Numbered from the stretch's first letter, positions 25,280 through 34,277 are shown. The stretch is 53,907 nt of DNA from an uncultured Rhodospirillales bacterium (GCA_903865895.1 CAIPLM010000020.1:1-53907); one strand, 5' to 3'. Numbers and translations: made by a program. Notes: generated from the sequence alone by a model not told the origin.

Positions 25280-26323
25280 TCAGCCGCGATGCTTCAGCGC
25301 CAGCAGCGCCATGATCTCGAAGGCCATCATCGCGCCGACCTGGGCGGTGACGGTGGTGGCATCGTATTGCGGTGCGACCTCCACCACGTCCCCGCCGATG
25401 ATGTCGAGCCCGGCGAGGCCGCGCAGGATGTGCTGTGCCTCGCGCGGCGTGAGGCCGCCGACCTCGGGCGTGCCGGTGCCCGGCGTATAGGCCGGGTCGA
25501 TCGCATCGACGTCAAACGAGAGGTAGAACGGCCCCTCGCCGATCACTTCGCGCGCCTTGGCGATGACGCCGGGCAGGCCGATCGTGTCGACCTCTTCGGC
25601 GTGGATCACCGTCATACCCGAGACGTAGGAGAATTCGTAGAGCATCTCGGCCGAGCCGCGGATGCCGATCTGGATGGTGCGCGCGGGGTCCAGCACGCCG
25701 TCCAGCACGGCCTGGCGGAAGGGGCCGCCATGGTGGAAGCGGCTGCCCTCGAGCTCGCCCGATGTGTCGCAATGGGCGTCGATATGCACCATCCCAACGG
25801 GGCGGTCGCGGCCGAGGGCGCGCAGGATGGGGTAGGAGATCGAGTGATCGCCGCCGACGCTGACCGGGATCACCCCGGCGGCGTGGAGCCTAGTGTAGAA
25901 GGTTTCGATGTCCTCGATGGAATCGGGCAGCGAATAGCGGCTGCGGAACGGCACGTCGCCCACGTCGGCCACGCGCAGCTCAGCGAGTGGCGCGAGGCGA
26001 TGGACGTGGTGGTAGGGGCCGATGCGCTCCACGCTGCGCACGGCGCGGGGGCCGAAGCGCGAGCCGGAGCGGTTGGTCACCGCGAGATCCATCGGCACGC
26101 CGACCAGCGCCACCTGTAGCCCGCCGTAATCGGCCAGCTCCGGCGCGTCGGGGCGGTAGGGCGCGTCGAGCAGGGTGGAGACGCCGGCATAGGGGAAGGC
26201 GCGGCGGCCATCGGGCTTGAAGATCAGCGAGATCGCCTTGCGGAAATCGGGGTCATCGGCCTCGTCGCTGCGGCCATTGGCATAGCGGGCACGCAGCGCC
26301 GCCAGTTTCTCCTCACGCGTCAT
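25280..26323 (-). CDS. Ureohydrolase (agmatinase/guanidinobutyrase/guanidinase-like)
   Basis: 347-residue Mn- or Ni-dependent hydrolase of the arginase/agmatinase superfamily that releases urea from a guanidino compound. Metal ligands are all present: GGDHS (H160), HIDAHCD (D182, H184, D186) and SFDVDAIDPAYTPGTGTPE (D271, D273). The start at 26323 follows AGGAGG by six bases. The protein is longer than E. coli agmatinase (306) because of an N-terminal extension ending in FPYAGVSTLLDAP, a region also seen in guanidinobutyrases and in nickel-dependent guanidine hydrolases. Which guanidino compound is used cannot be decided from sequence. Confidence 0.9.
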   Translation of the reverse strand: MTREEKLAALRARYANGRSDEADDPDFRKAISLIFKPDGRRAFPYAGVSTLLDAPYRPDAPELADYGGLQVALVGVPMDLAVTNRSGSRFGPRAVRSVERIGPYHHVHRLAPLAELRVADVGDVPFRSRYSLPDSIEDIETFYTRLHAAGVIPVSVGGDHSISYPILRALGRDRPVGMVHIDAHCDTSGELEGSRFHHGGPFRQAVLDGVLDPARTIQIGIRGSAEMLYEFSYVSGMTVIHAEEVDTIGLPGVIAKAREVIGEGPFYLSFDVDAIDPAYTPGTGTPEVGGLTPREAQHILRGLAGLDIIGGDVVEVAPQYDATTVTAQVGAMMAFEIMALLALKHRG

Positions 26324-26395
26324 CACCGCCTCCTGCCTGCTGGGCTGCCCCAGCAATGCCCGTCAAGCCGCGCGCGATCAAGCGTTCCGGCGCGA

Positions 26396-28261
26396 TCAGC
26401 CGGTGAGCGGGTGTTGCCAGTCCGGCAGGTAGCCGGAGGGCGGGTCCGGCAGGATGGCCATCGGGCCGGCGCCGGCATTGGCGAGCAGGGCATAGGTGGT
26501 GCCGAGCGGCATCAGCGGATCGGTGGCGGGGGTGCCGTCATCGAAGGTGACGGTGAAATCCCCGGCCGCCGTCGGGTCCCGGTCGAGGGCGGCCAGGGCG
26601 GATTGCACGGGCGTGGGTTGGCCCGCGCTCACCGGCTGCGGCGCGGCGGCGACCACGATCCAGCCGGGCACGTCGGGGTTGGGGATGGCGGTGCCGAAGG
26701 CGGCGGCGGGCGGGACGTATGTGGGGTCACGCAGTTCGATCGCCCGCGCGATGGCGGGCGGTGCCTGGATCAGCCCGGCCCCCCATTGCGCGGAGGAGCC
26801 GGCCAGCGGCAGCGCGGTCTGCTCCAGGATGATCATCATCTCGGCCGGCGGCAGCCCGGGGTCGGCCTGCAGCATCAGCGCCGCCACCCCCGCGGCATGG
26901 GGGGCTGCCGCGGAGGTGCCGTAGAACGGGTTCAATACCGAGGTCGCCACCCCGTCCGGCGCCACGAAATCCACCTTGCGGCCGGCGATCGGGGCGGCGA
27001 TGCGATCGCCGTTGGCATCGAACATCAGCACCCCCGGCCCATAGGCGGAGAAGGGTTCCGGCACGCCATTGCCGCCCAAAGTGGGCGCGTTGAGCGCGGC
27101 GATGGCGCCAACCGAATCGGCCCCATCCGTCAAGGCATGGCCGATCACCGTGCCGGAGCCCTTGCCGGCATTGGCGTCGTTGATCGTCACGCCGGCTCCG
27201 TAGACGATGTATTTGAAGAGGTGGGGCGCCACGCTGCTGCCATTGGTGACGATGGCGAGGTGGAAGGCGCTCGCGGTGCCATTATTCGTGAAGCGCAGCA
27301 CCTGCACCGGGTCGCCATTGGTGCGATTGATGGAGGCGGTGGCGACGATGTGGTTGTTGTCGTCATAGAGCGCCATCGCCAGGCTGTTGGCCGAGGCGTG
27401 GCCGGAGCCGATGGAGGCGAAGGGCTGGTCCCACTGGAGATCGATACTGATCGCGGCGCCCGGGGTGATGGCGATGCTCTGCGTGGCGAGAGGGGCGGCG
27501 GGCGTGCCGAAATTCATCGTCTGGTAGCTGCCGCCGAGCCCGGGCAGGGGAGCGGTGAAGCCGTTGAAGGTGCTCTCGTAGTAGTTGCTGCCCTCATTGC
27601 TGGCGGCGGTGAAGTAGCTGACGCCCCCTGCGACCACGTTGGCCACCGCGTCGGCGATGGTGCCGCCTGGCTGGAAGAACGGCTCATCGAGGTAGGTGAC
27701 GTCATCGACGATGACATTGGCCCCCGCCGCGGACAGCGCCGTGATGCCGTTGGCGAAATCGGCCTCGCTGTGGAAGGCGCTGTAGAACATCAGCTTGGCG
27801 TCGGGGGCGATTTGGTGCACCAGTTGCGCCATGGCACGCCCCTCGTCAGTACCGCCGGCCGGCCCCTCGCTGAGCACGGAGATATTGGTCGGCAGGGCTC
27901 CGCTGATGATATCAGCCGCGTAGCCGCCGCGCAGGTTGAAACTATCGGAGAGGATGCCGATTGTAACGCCGGCGCCCGTGAGGCTGAAGGCGCTGCGGGC
28001 GATATTGGCGAGCACGGCACGGTCACCGAACGTGCCGACTGGATTGGTGCTGGGGGTAGTCACGGCGGCCCGCGGGTCAAGCCCGGTGGCGGAATCGGAA
28101 TCCGTGGAGTCGGGCTCGCCGGAATCGGGAGTCGTGTTGCCGGTATCCGCGGGTTCCAGGCCACCGCCAACGCCATCCGAGGCGGCGACCATCAACCCAC
28201 CGGCCACGAGGAGCGGCATGGGCAATGTGGTCAGGCCACGGGGCAGAAACAGCGGCATCAT
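26396..28261 (-). CDS. Subtilisin-like (S8-fold) exported protein with DEGRAM in place of the catalytic His motif, paralogue 1
   Basis: 621 residues. The N-terminal hydrophobic stretch PLLVAGGLMVAAS may be a signal or anchor, followed by an acidic Ser/Asp linker. The S8-like core has Asp106 in GVTIGILSDSFN, the oxyanion Asn222 in TAASNEG and the nucleophile Ser450 in YGTSAAAPHAAG. Where subtilisins have HGT, about 33 residues after the Asp, it reads TDEGRAMAQLVHQIAP, with Glu140 at the His position; the nearest His is H149. The core is interrupted by an inserted beta domain (about 225-360). The end reads YLPDWQHPLTG. Closely related to the next gene on the same strand. Could be an active Glu-type enzyme or a binding protein. 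Confidence 0.85.
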   Translation of the reverse strand: MMPLFLPRGLTTLPMPLLVAGGLMVAASDGVGGGLEPADTGNTTPDSGEPDSTDSDSATGLDPRAAVTTPSTNPVGTFGDRAVLANIARSAFSLTGAGVTIGILSDSFNLRGGYAADIISGALPTNISVLSEGPAGGTDEGRAMAQLVHQIAPDAKLMFYSAFHSEADFANGITALSAAGANVIVDDVTYLDEPFFQPGGTIADAVANVVAGGVSYFTAASNEGSNYYESTFNGFTAPLPGLGGSYQTMNFGTPAAPLATQSIAITPGAAISIDLQWDQPFASIGSGHASANSLAMALYDDNNHIVATASINRTNGDPVQVLRFTNNGTASAFHLAIVTNGSSVAPHLFKYIVYGAGVTINDANAGKGSGTVIGHALTDGADSVGAIAALNAPTLGGNGVPEPFSAYGPGVLMFDANGDRIAAPIAGRKVDFVAPDGVATSVLNPFYGTSAAAPHAAGVAALMLQADPGLPPAEMMIILEQTALPLAGSSAQWGAGLIQAPPAIARAIELRDPTYVPPAAAFGTAIPNPDVPGWIVVAAAPQPVSAGQPTPVQSALAALDRDPTAAGDFTVTFDDGTPATDPLMPLGTTYALLANAGAGPMAILPDPPSGYLPDWQHPLTG

Positions 28262-28303
28262 CAAGCTCCAGCGGCACCGGGAAAGGGGGCGATCGAGCCG
28301 CAT

Positions 28304-28513
28304 TTCCTCGCGCGGTGCCTGGGCAGAGGGTTCACCAATCGAACCGTACCCCCGAAGTCGCTGATTAAACTATCATGGAACGATCCACGATTTTATTAAT
28401 GTGTTATTTTTTGAAGGCCGGGCGCCGATTTACGGCGTGATGTCACAAACAAACGTGCAATCGTCATTAAAGTGGTATTGGGGCGTTAATTCCGGCGAGC
28501 CAGGTTTCGCCGG
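28304..28513. other. AT-richer spacer between the paralogous subtilisin-like genes
   Basis: 210 bases that are clearly A/T-rich against the surroundings (for example TTTTATTAATGTGTTATTTTTTG near 28391), probably the promoter region of the gene starting at 28261. I see no terminator-like palindrome. Confidence 0.4.
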
Positions 28514-30256
28514 TCAACTGGTATAGGCGTGTTGCCAATCCGGCAGACTGGCGATGACATCCGCGGTGGCGTTGCTGGTGACGGCGAAGGCGGCGCCGGG
28601 TGGAGGCGGCGGTGCGGCGGCGGCGGCGAAGGCGGTGGTGAAATCCGCCGCCGCCGCCGGGTCCTGTCCGATGGCGCCGATCGCGGCCTGCACCAGGGAC
28701 GACGCGGGGGCGGTGACCGTGGTCCAAGACGGGGTGGCGGCGCCGGGGATGGCGGCACCGAAACCGCGTGGCGCGGCGGCAGCGGATGTGGTGGCCAAGG
28801 CGGCGAGCGCCTGCTGCACGGCGCCGGGGGCCTGGATGAGTCCGGCGCCAACCTGGCTCGCCGGGCCGGACAGCGGCAGCGCGGTCTGCTCGAGAATGCC
28901 GGTCACCATGGAGGGCGTCAGGCCGGGTGCTGCCTGCAGCATGAGCGCGGCCACCGCGGCGGCCTGCGGCGCCGCCGCGGACGTGCCGGAGAAAGGGCTG
29001 AACACGCTGGTCGTCACCCCATCGGGCGCGACGAAATCCACTTTGCTGCCGCTGATCGGCACGGCAATGCGGTTCCCCTGGGCATCGAACAGGAAGGTGC
29101 CCGAGCCATAGGCGGAGAAGGCCTCCGGCACCCCGTTGCCGCCCAGGCTCGGGGCGTTGCCGGCGGCGATGGCGCCCACTGCATTGGCGCCTTGGGTCAA
29201 GGCATGGCCGATCACGGTGCCGGAGCCCTGGCCGGCATTGGGGTCATTGATTGTCACGCCGTGGCCGTAGACGATGTATTTGAACAAATGGGGCACTATC
29301 GCGCCGCCGTTGGTGATGATGCCGAGATGGAAGGAGGTGCTGCCGGTGGAATTGGTGAAGCGCAGCACCTGCACCGGGTCACCATTGGTGCGATTGGCCA
29401 CCGCGCTGGCGACGATCTTGTCATGGTCGTCATAGAGTACCAACGCCAGGCTGTTGGCCGAGGCATGGCCGGTGCCGATGCTGGCGAAGGGCTGGTCCCA
29501 TTGCAGGTCGATGCTAACCGCCGCGCCGGTGGCGATGGTGAGGCTCTGGGTGGGGCGCGGGGTGGCCGGTGTGCCGAAATTCATCGTCTGGTAGTTGCCG
29601 GGGAGCCCGGGCAGCGGGGCGGTGATGCCGTTGAAAATGCTCTCGTAGTAGGTGTTGCCCTGGTTGCTCGCCGCGCTGAAATAGCTGACGCCCTGGGAAA
29701 CGACGTCGGCCACGGCGAGGGAAATCGCGCTGCCCTGCTGGAAGAACGGCTCGTCGAGGTAGGTGACATCGTCGACGATGATGTTGGCGCCGGCCGCGGC
29801 CAGCGCCTTGATCCCGCTGGCGAAATCGGCCTCGCTGCGGAAGGCGCTATAGAACATCAAATGCGCGTCGGGCGCGATCTGGTGGATGAGTTGCGCCATC
29901 GCGCGCCCCTCATCGCCGCTGCCGGAGGGGCCGTCCTCCAGGATGGTCACCCCGGCCGGCAGGGCGCCGCTGGCGATGTCGGCCGCGTAGCCGCCCTTGA
30001 GGTTGAAGCTGTCGGACAGGATTCCGATGGTGACGCCGGCGCCCGACAGCCCGTAGGCGCTGCGGGCGATATTGCCGAGCACCGCGCGATCGCCGGAGGT
30101 GCCGACGGGGTTGCTGGCGGATCCATTGCCGGCGGCGATGGCGAAATCCAGCACTGCCGCATCGATCGTCCAGCCATCCGGCTGGGCGATGGCAACAGCG
30201 GTGCTGGCCTTCGGCATCCTGATGGGTGCGAGGCCACGCGACGGAAAACTGGACAT
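28514..30256 (-). CDS. Subtilisin-like (S8-fold) protein with DEGRAM in place of the catalytic His motif, paralogue 2
   Basis: 580 residues, collinear with the neighbour at 26396-28261 and highly similar through the core (VTIGILSDSFNLKGGYAADI, MFYSAFRSEADFASGI, VDDVTYLDEPFFQ, VGAIAAGNAPSLGGNGVPE). Equivalent residues are D82, E116 in GDEGRAM, N198 in AASNQG and S426 in SGTSAAAP. The N-terminus (MSSFPSRGLAPIRMPKAS) is not a normal signal peptide. The start at 30256 follows GGAGC by six bases. The C-terminus ends SLPDWQHAYTS, sharing LPDWQH with the paralogue while the preceding 120 residues diverge, which hints at a conserved end signal. Likely a tandem duplication. Confidence 0.85.
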   Translation of the reverse strand: MSSFPSRGLAPIRMPKASTAVAIAQPDGWTIDAAVLDFAIAAGNGSASNPVGTSGDRAVLGNIARSAYGLSGAGVTIGILSDSFNLKGGYAADIASGALPAGVTILEDGPSGSGDEGRAMAQLIHQIAPDAHLMFYSAFRSEADFASGIKALAAAGANIIVDDVTYLDEPFFQQGSAISLAVADVVSQGVSYFSAASNQGNTYYESIFNGITAPLPGLPGNYQTMNFGTPATPRPTQSLTIATGAAVSIDLQWDQPFASIGTGHASANSLALVLYDDHDKIVASAVANRTNGDPVQVLRFTNSTGSTSFHLGIITNGGAIVPHLFKYIVYGHGVTINDPNAGQGSGTVIGHALTQGANAVGAIAAGNAPSLGGNGVPEAFSAYGSGTFLFDAQGNRIAVPISGSKVDFVAPDGVTTSVFSPFSGTSAAAPQAAAVAALMLQAAPGLTPSMVTGILEQTALPLSGPASQVGAGLIQAPGAVQQALAALATTSAAAAPRGFGAAIPGAATPSWTTVTAPASSLVQAAIGAIGQDPAAAADFTTAFAAAAAPPPPPGAAFAVTSNATADVIASLPDWQHAYTS

Positions 30257-30545
30257 GGGCGGCTCCGGGCAGGCAAGAGCGAACTTCCGCCGCCACCGCG
30301 CGAGCGATTGGCGCTCACGCGGGGTGCGTTACGGAAATTTAGACATCGTTCCCGTTTTTGGGTCGTGTTCAATGTTATGGAATTGTGTGAACGAAACCTT
30401 TCAACGCGTCGCAAAATGCGTGACATCGCGATGCTGCATGCGACGATGCGTGGCTGGGCGTGACAAAGATTGACGACGTTCACAACCTTGGGGTGTGTTC
30501 GACACAACCCTACAACTCAGCGCAACCAAGGGATGGGAGTTTGAA
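30257..30545. other. Divergent intergenic region upstream of the SDR gene
   Basis: 289 bases between the divergent subtilisin-like and SDR genes. It has several A/T-rich patches around 30335-30420 and an imperfect dyad near 30490-30515 (TTGGGGTGTGT against ACACAACCCTACAA). Promoters for both genes are expected here; none is certain. Confidence 0.35.
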
Positions 30546-31316
30546 ATGACTGGAATTTTCGCGCTCGACGGCAAAGTCGCCCTCGTGACCGGCGCCTCGC
30601 GTGGCCTCGGCCGGGCGATGGCGCTGGCGCTCGCCCGATGCGGGGCGCATGTCGTGGTCAACGGCCGCAACCCGGCGGGGATCGCGGAAACCTGCGCGGC
30701 CATTGCAACCGAAGGTGGTGCGGCGACGCCGATGGGGTTCGACACCACCGACACCCCGGCGGCCAACGCGGCGGTGGACCGGATCGAGGCCGAGCTCGGC
30801 CACCTCGACATCCTCGTCAACAATGCCGGCTACGGGAACGGCCGCACTGGCAGCGAGACCAGCGATGCCGAGTGGGACGAGATCATCAACGTCGATCTCA
30901 ACGCCTGCTTCCGCCTCGCGCGGCGTGCCTCCGTCGGCATGATCCGCCGGCGCTGGGGGCGGATCATCAACATCTCCTCGATCAACGCCCATATCGCGCG
31001 GGAGGCGAACGCCAATTACTGCGCGGCGAAGGCGGGGCTCGAGGGGATGACGCGGGCGCTGGCGGTGGAATGGGGGGTGCACGGCGTCACCGTGAACGCC
31101 ATCGCGCCGGGCTACATGATGACGCCGGATAATCTGGACACGCCCTTGCGGGCGGACCCGATGCATCGCGCCCGCTTTGCCGAGCGCACTGCGCTGCGCC
31201 GCTGGGGCGAGGCCGATGAGCTGGACGGGGCGGTGGTGTTCCTGGCCGGCAATGCCTCGGCGTACTGCACGGGGCATGTGCTGATCGTCGATGGCGGGAT
31301 GAGCGTTAAGATCTGA
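30546..31316 (+). CDS. Short-chain dehydrogenase/reductase (SDR, classical)
   Basis: 256-residue NAD(P)-dependent oxidoreductase. It has the cofactor motif TGASRGLG (15-22), NNAG (92-95), the catalytic Ser in NISSINA (S145), YCAAK (Y158, K162), and NAIAPGYMMT after it. The end GNASAYCTGHVLIVDGGMSVKI is typical of 3-ketoacyl-ACP-reductase-like and gluconate-5-dehydrogenase-like SDRs. The start at 30546 follows GGGAG by seven bases; the longer frame is unsupported. Gene fragments follow, so no operon partner is evident. The substrate is not predictable. Confidence 0.93.
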   Translation: MTGIFALDGKVALVTGASRGLGRAMALALARCGAHVVVNGRNPAGIAETCAAIATEGGAATPMGFDTTDTPAANAAVDRIEAELGHLDILVNNAGYGNGRTGSETSDAEWDEIINVDLNACFRLARRASVGMIRRRWGRIINISSINAHIAREANANYCAAKAGLEGMTRALAVEWGVHGVTVNAIAPGYMMTPDNLDTPLRADPMHRARFAERTALRRWGEADELDGAVVFLAGNASAYCTGHVLIVDGGMSVKI

Positions 31317-31388
31317 AGGTTCTGGCGCTGGAGCGACGGCGACGGCCTACTGGCGCGGCTGGGCTGCGGGCGCTGGGGCGGCCGCAGC

Positions 31389-31873
31389 ATGTCTGTAAGT
31401 ATTTCCAGCGCCTGGTATTCCGGCGACGTGTTCGCCCATGATGTCGTCATATTGCGCTCGGGCCGGCCGGTGTTCATCAACACGCTGTTCGGCTGCCAGG
31501 CGACGGTGGACGAGGAGAGCAGCTTCCGCCCGATCTGGGCGCCGCCGTTTCTCGCCCGCTGCGGCGATGTGTGATACCGCGGGAGGCTGCGTGATGGATA
31601 TCGCCACGGCTTCGCCGGCGGGTTGGCGCTGTATCGTGGGCACGCCGTGGTCGGCCTTTCGCCGCCGCGCCGACACAAAGATTTCTCCGGCCTGCCGCTC
31701 GATGACCGGCTGAAGGCGGAGGGGCGCACCCACGATGCGTGGTCGAGGTGATCGATCTCGCGCTGATCCCCGTGCAGCGCTTGCCGATGGCGGAGGGGTT
31801 CGCCCAGGGCCAGATCAACCGGCTAATCAGCCGCGGCGTGCCGATCTCGCTCGATGACCTCGACCGCGGCTGA
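31389..31873 (+). pseudogene. Decayed DUF4915 / TIGR03032-like gene
   Basis: Three blocks in different frames resemble consecutive parts of the DUF4915 (TIGR03032) family. 31389-31574 encodes AWYSGDVFAHDVVILRSG and FINTLFGCQATVDEESSFRP, then stops. 31608-31751 encodes GFAGGLALYRGHAVVGLSPP and DFSGLPLDDRLKAEGR, then stops. About 31740-31873 encodes VVEVIDLALIPVQRLPMAEG, resembling the family C-terminus. The middle of the protein, including the usual RCHLNGLA and SPRW regions, is missing. Frameshifts, stops and internal loss make this a pseudogene. The family identity rests on remembered motifs. Confidence 0.7.
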
Positions 31874-32329
31874 TCCGCCGAGGGGCGATCCCGGGCGGGC
31901 GAATGCCGAGCAGCTTGGCCTTGCCGCCCGGGTGCTGCTGGAACAGGGGAGGGTGAAGCTGGCCCGCGCGGTGGCGGAAGCGGCGCTGGCCACCGATGCC
32001 GGGATCGGCAATCTGCACAGCGTGAAGGGCGGGTGGCTGGAGGCGGATGTTGCCGCATGCCATTGAGGCAATGGATGCGCATATCCCGCTCGACCAGTTT
32101 GCCGCCGCGGTGGCGGCGACCGACCTGCTGCTGAGCGTGGACACCATGGCCGTGCATCGCGCCGGTGCGCTGGTGTATCCGACCTGGATCATGCTGCCGC
32201 GCATGCAGAACTGGTATTGGCCGGACGGCATGGAGACCTCGCCCTGGTACCCGGCTGCAAGGCTGTTCCGCCAGCAGGCGTTTGGGGGATTGGCCGACGG
32301 TGATCGCCGAGGTGACGGCGGGGCTTTAG
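31854..32329 (+). pseudogene. Decayed TPR/glycosyltransferase-9-like gene
   Basis: An N-terminal piece from ATG 31854 encodes a tetratricopeptide-like helix pair (NAEQLGLAARVLLEQGRVKL, ARAVAEAALATDAGIGNLH) and breaks off in GGWLEADVAACH. A C-terminal piece in another frame, from about 32047, has LDQFAAAVAATDLLLSVDTM, AGALVYPTW, MLPRMQNWYWPDGMETSPWY and RLFRQQ, the end of TPR-glycosyltransferases of the GT9/ADP-heptose type. A further frameshift gives DWPTVIAEVTAGL before the stop at 32329. The central catalytic region is deleted. The 3' end overlaps the convergent gamma-glutamyltransferase gene by four bases. Confidence 0.7.
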
Positions 32330-34023
32330 CCGGCGATGGCGTAGGCGGGGCGGCGGGGATCGGCGCCGGCCAGAACCAAGCCCGCAGCCGGGTCACCGCG
32401 CACCGCCTCCACGCTGCCGGCGAGCCAGGTCCAGTCCGGCCAGTCCTTCACCTCATGGCCGCGGGCGGCGAGTTCGGCGCGCACGGCGGGATCGATGCGC
32501 GATTCCACCGCGAGGCGGCCGGGAAAATACTCGAAGGGCGCAAAGGAGGAGGGGAACGAATAGCTCGCCACCCGCGGCGCCTCGATGGCCACCTGGAGTT
32601 CCATGCCGAAATGCAGGTGGTTCAGCAGCACCTGCAGCATGGCCTGGATCTGCACGTCGCCGCCGGGGGTGCCGAAAGGCATCACGCCGCCGCCCGAGGG
32701 CAGCACCATGGCGGGGTTCGGCGTCAGGCGCGGACGTTTGCCTGGCGCGGCGCCGGCGGGGTGGCTGGGATCGGGCCGGCTTTGCGCGCCGCGCTGGGAG
32801 GGCACGAAGCCGAGGCCGGGCACCACCGGTGCCGCCCAGGAGCCATCCGAGGGCGTGACGCTGAAGGCGTTGCCCCAGCGATCCACCGCGCAGGCATAGG
32901 ACGTGTCCGGCTCCACGCGCGGCATCGGCGCGGCGCTGGCCTCCAGCGCCGGACCGAGATTGCCCAGGGGTGGCGGCATGCCGGGATAGGCGGCATCCAT
33001 CCGCAGATCGGCGGTGCGCCTTGCGATGTAATCGGGCGAGAGCAGGCGCTCCACCGGCACGTCAACGAATTGCGGGTCGCCGAAGGTGTATTCGCGGTCG
33101 GCCAGCGCGAGCTTGATGCTCTCGGTCAACACATGCAGGTAGTCGGCCGAGTTATGCGCGAACCCGGTGATCCCCGCCCGCTCGGCGATCAGCAGGGCTT
33201 GCAGCAGCGAGGGCCCCTGGCACCACGGGCCGCAGACGATCACCTCGTGGCCGCGCCACAACCGCCGCACCGCGGGCTCGATGCGGGAGCGGTAGTTCGC
33301 GAGGTCCTCGGCGGAGAGCCAGCCGCCCTCTTCGCGCTGATGGGCGACGATACGTTGGGCGATATCGCCGCGATAGAAGGCGGCGCGGGCGGCTGCCAAC
33401 CCGGCGAGCCTGCCCCCGGAGGCGGCGGCCCGCTCCTCGTCGGCCATGTATTGGATGGTGGCGGCGAGATCGGTCATCACGAAGCGCGCGCCAATCGCGG
33501 GTGGGCGGCCGCCGGGTAGATAAAGCGCGGCGTTGGAGGGCCAACGGGCATATTCGGCCGCGTGCGCGTTGATGCTTTCGGCCAGCAGCGGATAGACCGC
33601 ATAGCCATCGCGGGCGTAGCGGATGGCGAAGCTCGCCACCTCGCCGAAGCTCATGGTGCCGTGGCGCTCGAGCGCGGTGATCCAGGCATCGGGTGCGGCC
33701 GGTACCACGGTGCGGCGCACCCCCGCTGGGATTTTGCCGCCATGCTCGCGCATGAAGGCGTCCGCCGGCATGGCGCGCGGCCAGTGGCCGAGCCCAGCGA
33801 TGGTTTCCACCGTGCCGTCCGCCATGCGCAGCATGATCGGGGCGACGCCGCCGAAGCCGACGAGATCGGGCTGCACGATGCCGAGCGCGATGCCCGCGGC
33901 ACAGCCGGCATCCACGGCGTTTCCGCCGGCCTCCAGGATCGCGAAGCCCGCAGCCGCCGCCAGATAATGCCCGGCGGAGACGGCGTGGCGCGGGCCGGTA
34001 ATGGTGGGGCGAGTGGGGTGCAT
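32326..34023 (-). CDS. Gamma-glutamyltransferase family protein (Ntn hydrolase)
   Basis: 565-residue proenzyme-like protein of the gamma-glutamyltranspeptidase / cephalosporin-acylase family. It self-cleaves before a Thr that then acts as nucleophile, here probably T374 in EPDTSYACAVDRWGNAFSVT. Other family features are AVSAGHYLAAAAGFAILEAGGNAVDAGCAAG, LSAEDLANYRSRIEPAV, ESIKLALADREYTFGDP and PNPAMVLPSGGGVMPFGTPG. There is no signal peptide, so it is probably cytoplasmic. The canonical glycine-rich GGGGF stretch is altered to VGFGGVAP. It lies 17 bases after a small gene and downstream of a DAO-type oxidase gene, which together may process gamma-glutamyl or N-acyl amino compounds (inference). 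Confidence 0.9.
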   Translation of the reverse strand: MHPTRPTITGPRHAVSAGHYLAAAAGFAILEAGGNAVDAGCAAGIALGIVQPDLVGFGGVAPIMLRMADGTVETIAGLGHWPRAMPADAFMREHGGKIPAGVRRTVVPAAPDAWITALERHGTMSFGEVASFAIRYARDGYAVYPLLAESINAHAAEYARWPSNAALYLPGGRPPAIGARFVMTDLAATIQYMADEERAAASGGRLAGLAAARAAFYRGDIAQRIVAHQREEGGWLSAEDLANYRSRIEPAVRRLWRGHEVIVCGPWCQGPSLLQALLIAERAGITGFAHNSADYLHVLTESIKLALADREYTFGDPQFVDVPVERLLSPDYIARRTADLRMDAAYPGMPPPLGNLGPALEASAAPMPRVEPDTSYACAVDRWGNAFSVTPSDGSWAAPVVPGLGFVPSQRGAQSRPDPSHPAGAAPGKRPRLTPNPAMVLPSGGGVMPFGTPGGDVQIQAMLQVLLNHLHFGMELQVAIEAPRVASYSFPSSFAPFEYFPGRLAVESRIDPAVRAELAARGHEVKDWPDWTWLAGSVEAVRGDPAAGLVLAGADPRRPAYAIAG

Positions 34024-34040
34024 GGCGGGCTCCGATGCGC

Positions 34041-34256
34041 TCAGCTTGGGGGGCAGCGCGAGGGACGAGAGCGGACGACCTCCAGATCGGCCGCGCGCAG
34101 TTCGGCGACCAGATATTCCGCGGCGATGCTGTTCAGGTGCAGCGCCGCCGTGCGCGACAGGCCGCCGCTGCGCGCGATGGCACGGCGCAACACCTCCTCC
34201 AGCTCGGCATCCGAGAGGGCGGCGGTGGGTTCGGGGAAGAGGGCGCCTTGCTGCAT
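34041..34256 (-). CDS. Small hypothetical protein, possible SOS-box-controlled gene
   Basis: 71 residues, beginning MQQGALFPEPTAALSDAELE. It continues with an acidic/basic helical region (EVLRRAIARSGGLSRTAALH, then LNSIAAEYLVAELRAADLEV) and a basic tail. I do not recognise the family. It sits 53 bases after the DAO-type oxidase gene and 17 bases before the gamma-glutamyltransferase gene on the same strand, so it is probably real and co-transcribed. No clear Shine-Dalgarno is seen. Instead GAAC-N7-GAAC lies six bases upstream of the start. The length and start are moderately certain. Confidence 0.6.
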   Translation of the reverse strand: MQQGALFPEPTAALSDAELEEVLRRAIARSGGLSRTAALHLNSIAAEYLVAELRAADLEVVRSRPSRCPPS

Positions 34257-34262
34257 GATCGC

Positions 34263-34277
34263 GAACGTATACGGAAC
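34263..34277. promoter_or_regulatory. LexA-box-like direct repeat (GAAC-N7-GAAC), alternatively a CGTATACG dyad
   Basis: GAACGTATACGGAAC matches the alphaproteobacterial LexA consensus GAAC-N7-GAAC exactly and lies six bases upstream of a 71-residue gene. A match this short is expected about once or twice by chance in a window of this size, so only the location supports it. The central CGTATACG palindrome is another possible operator core. Confidence 0.35.
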
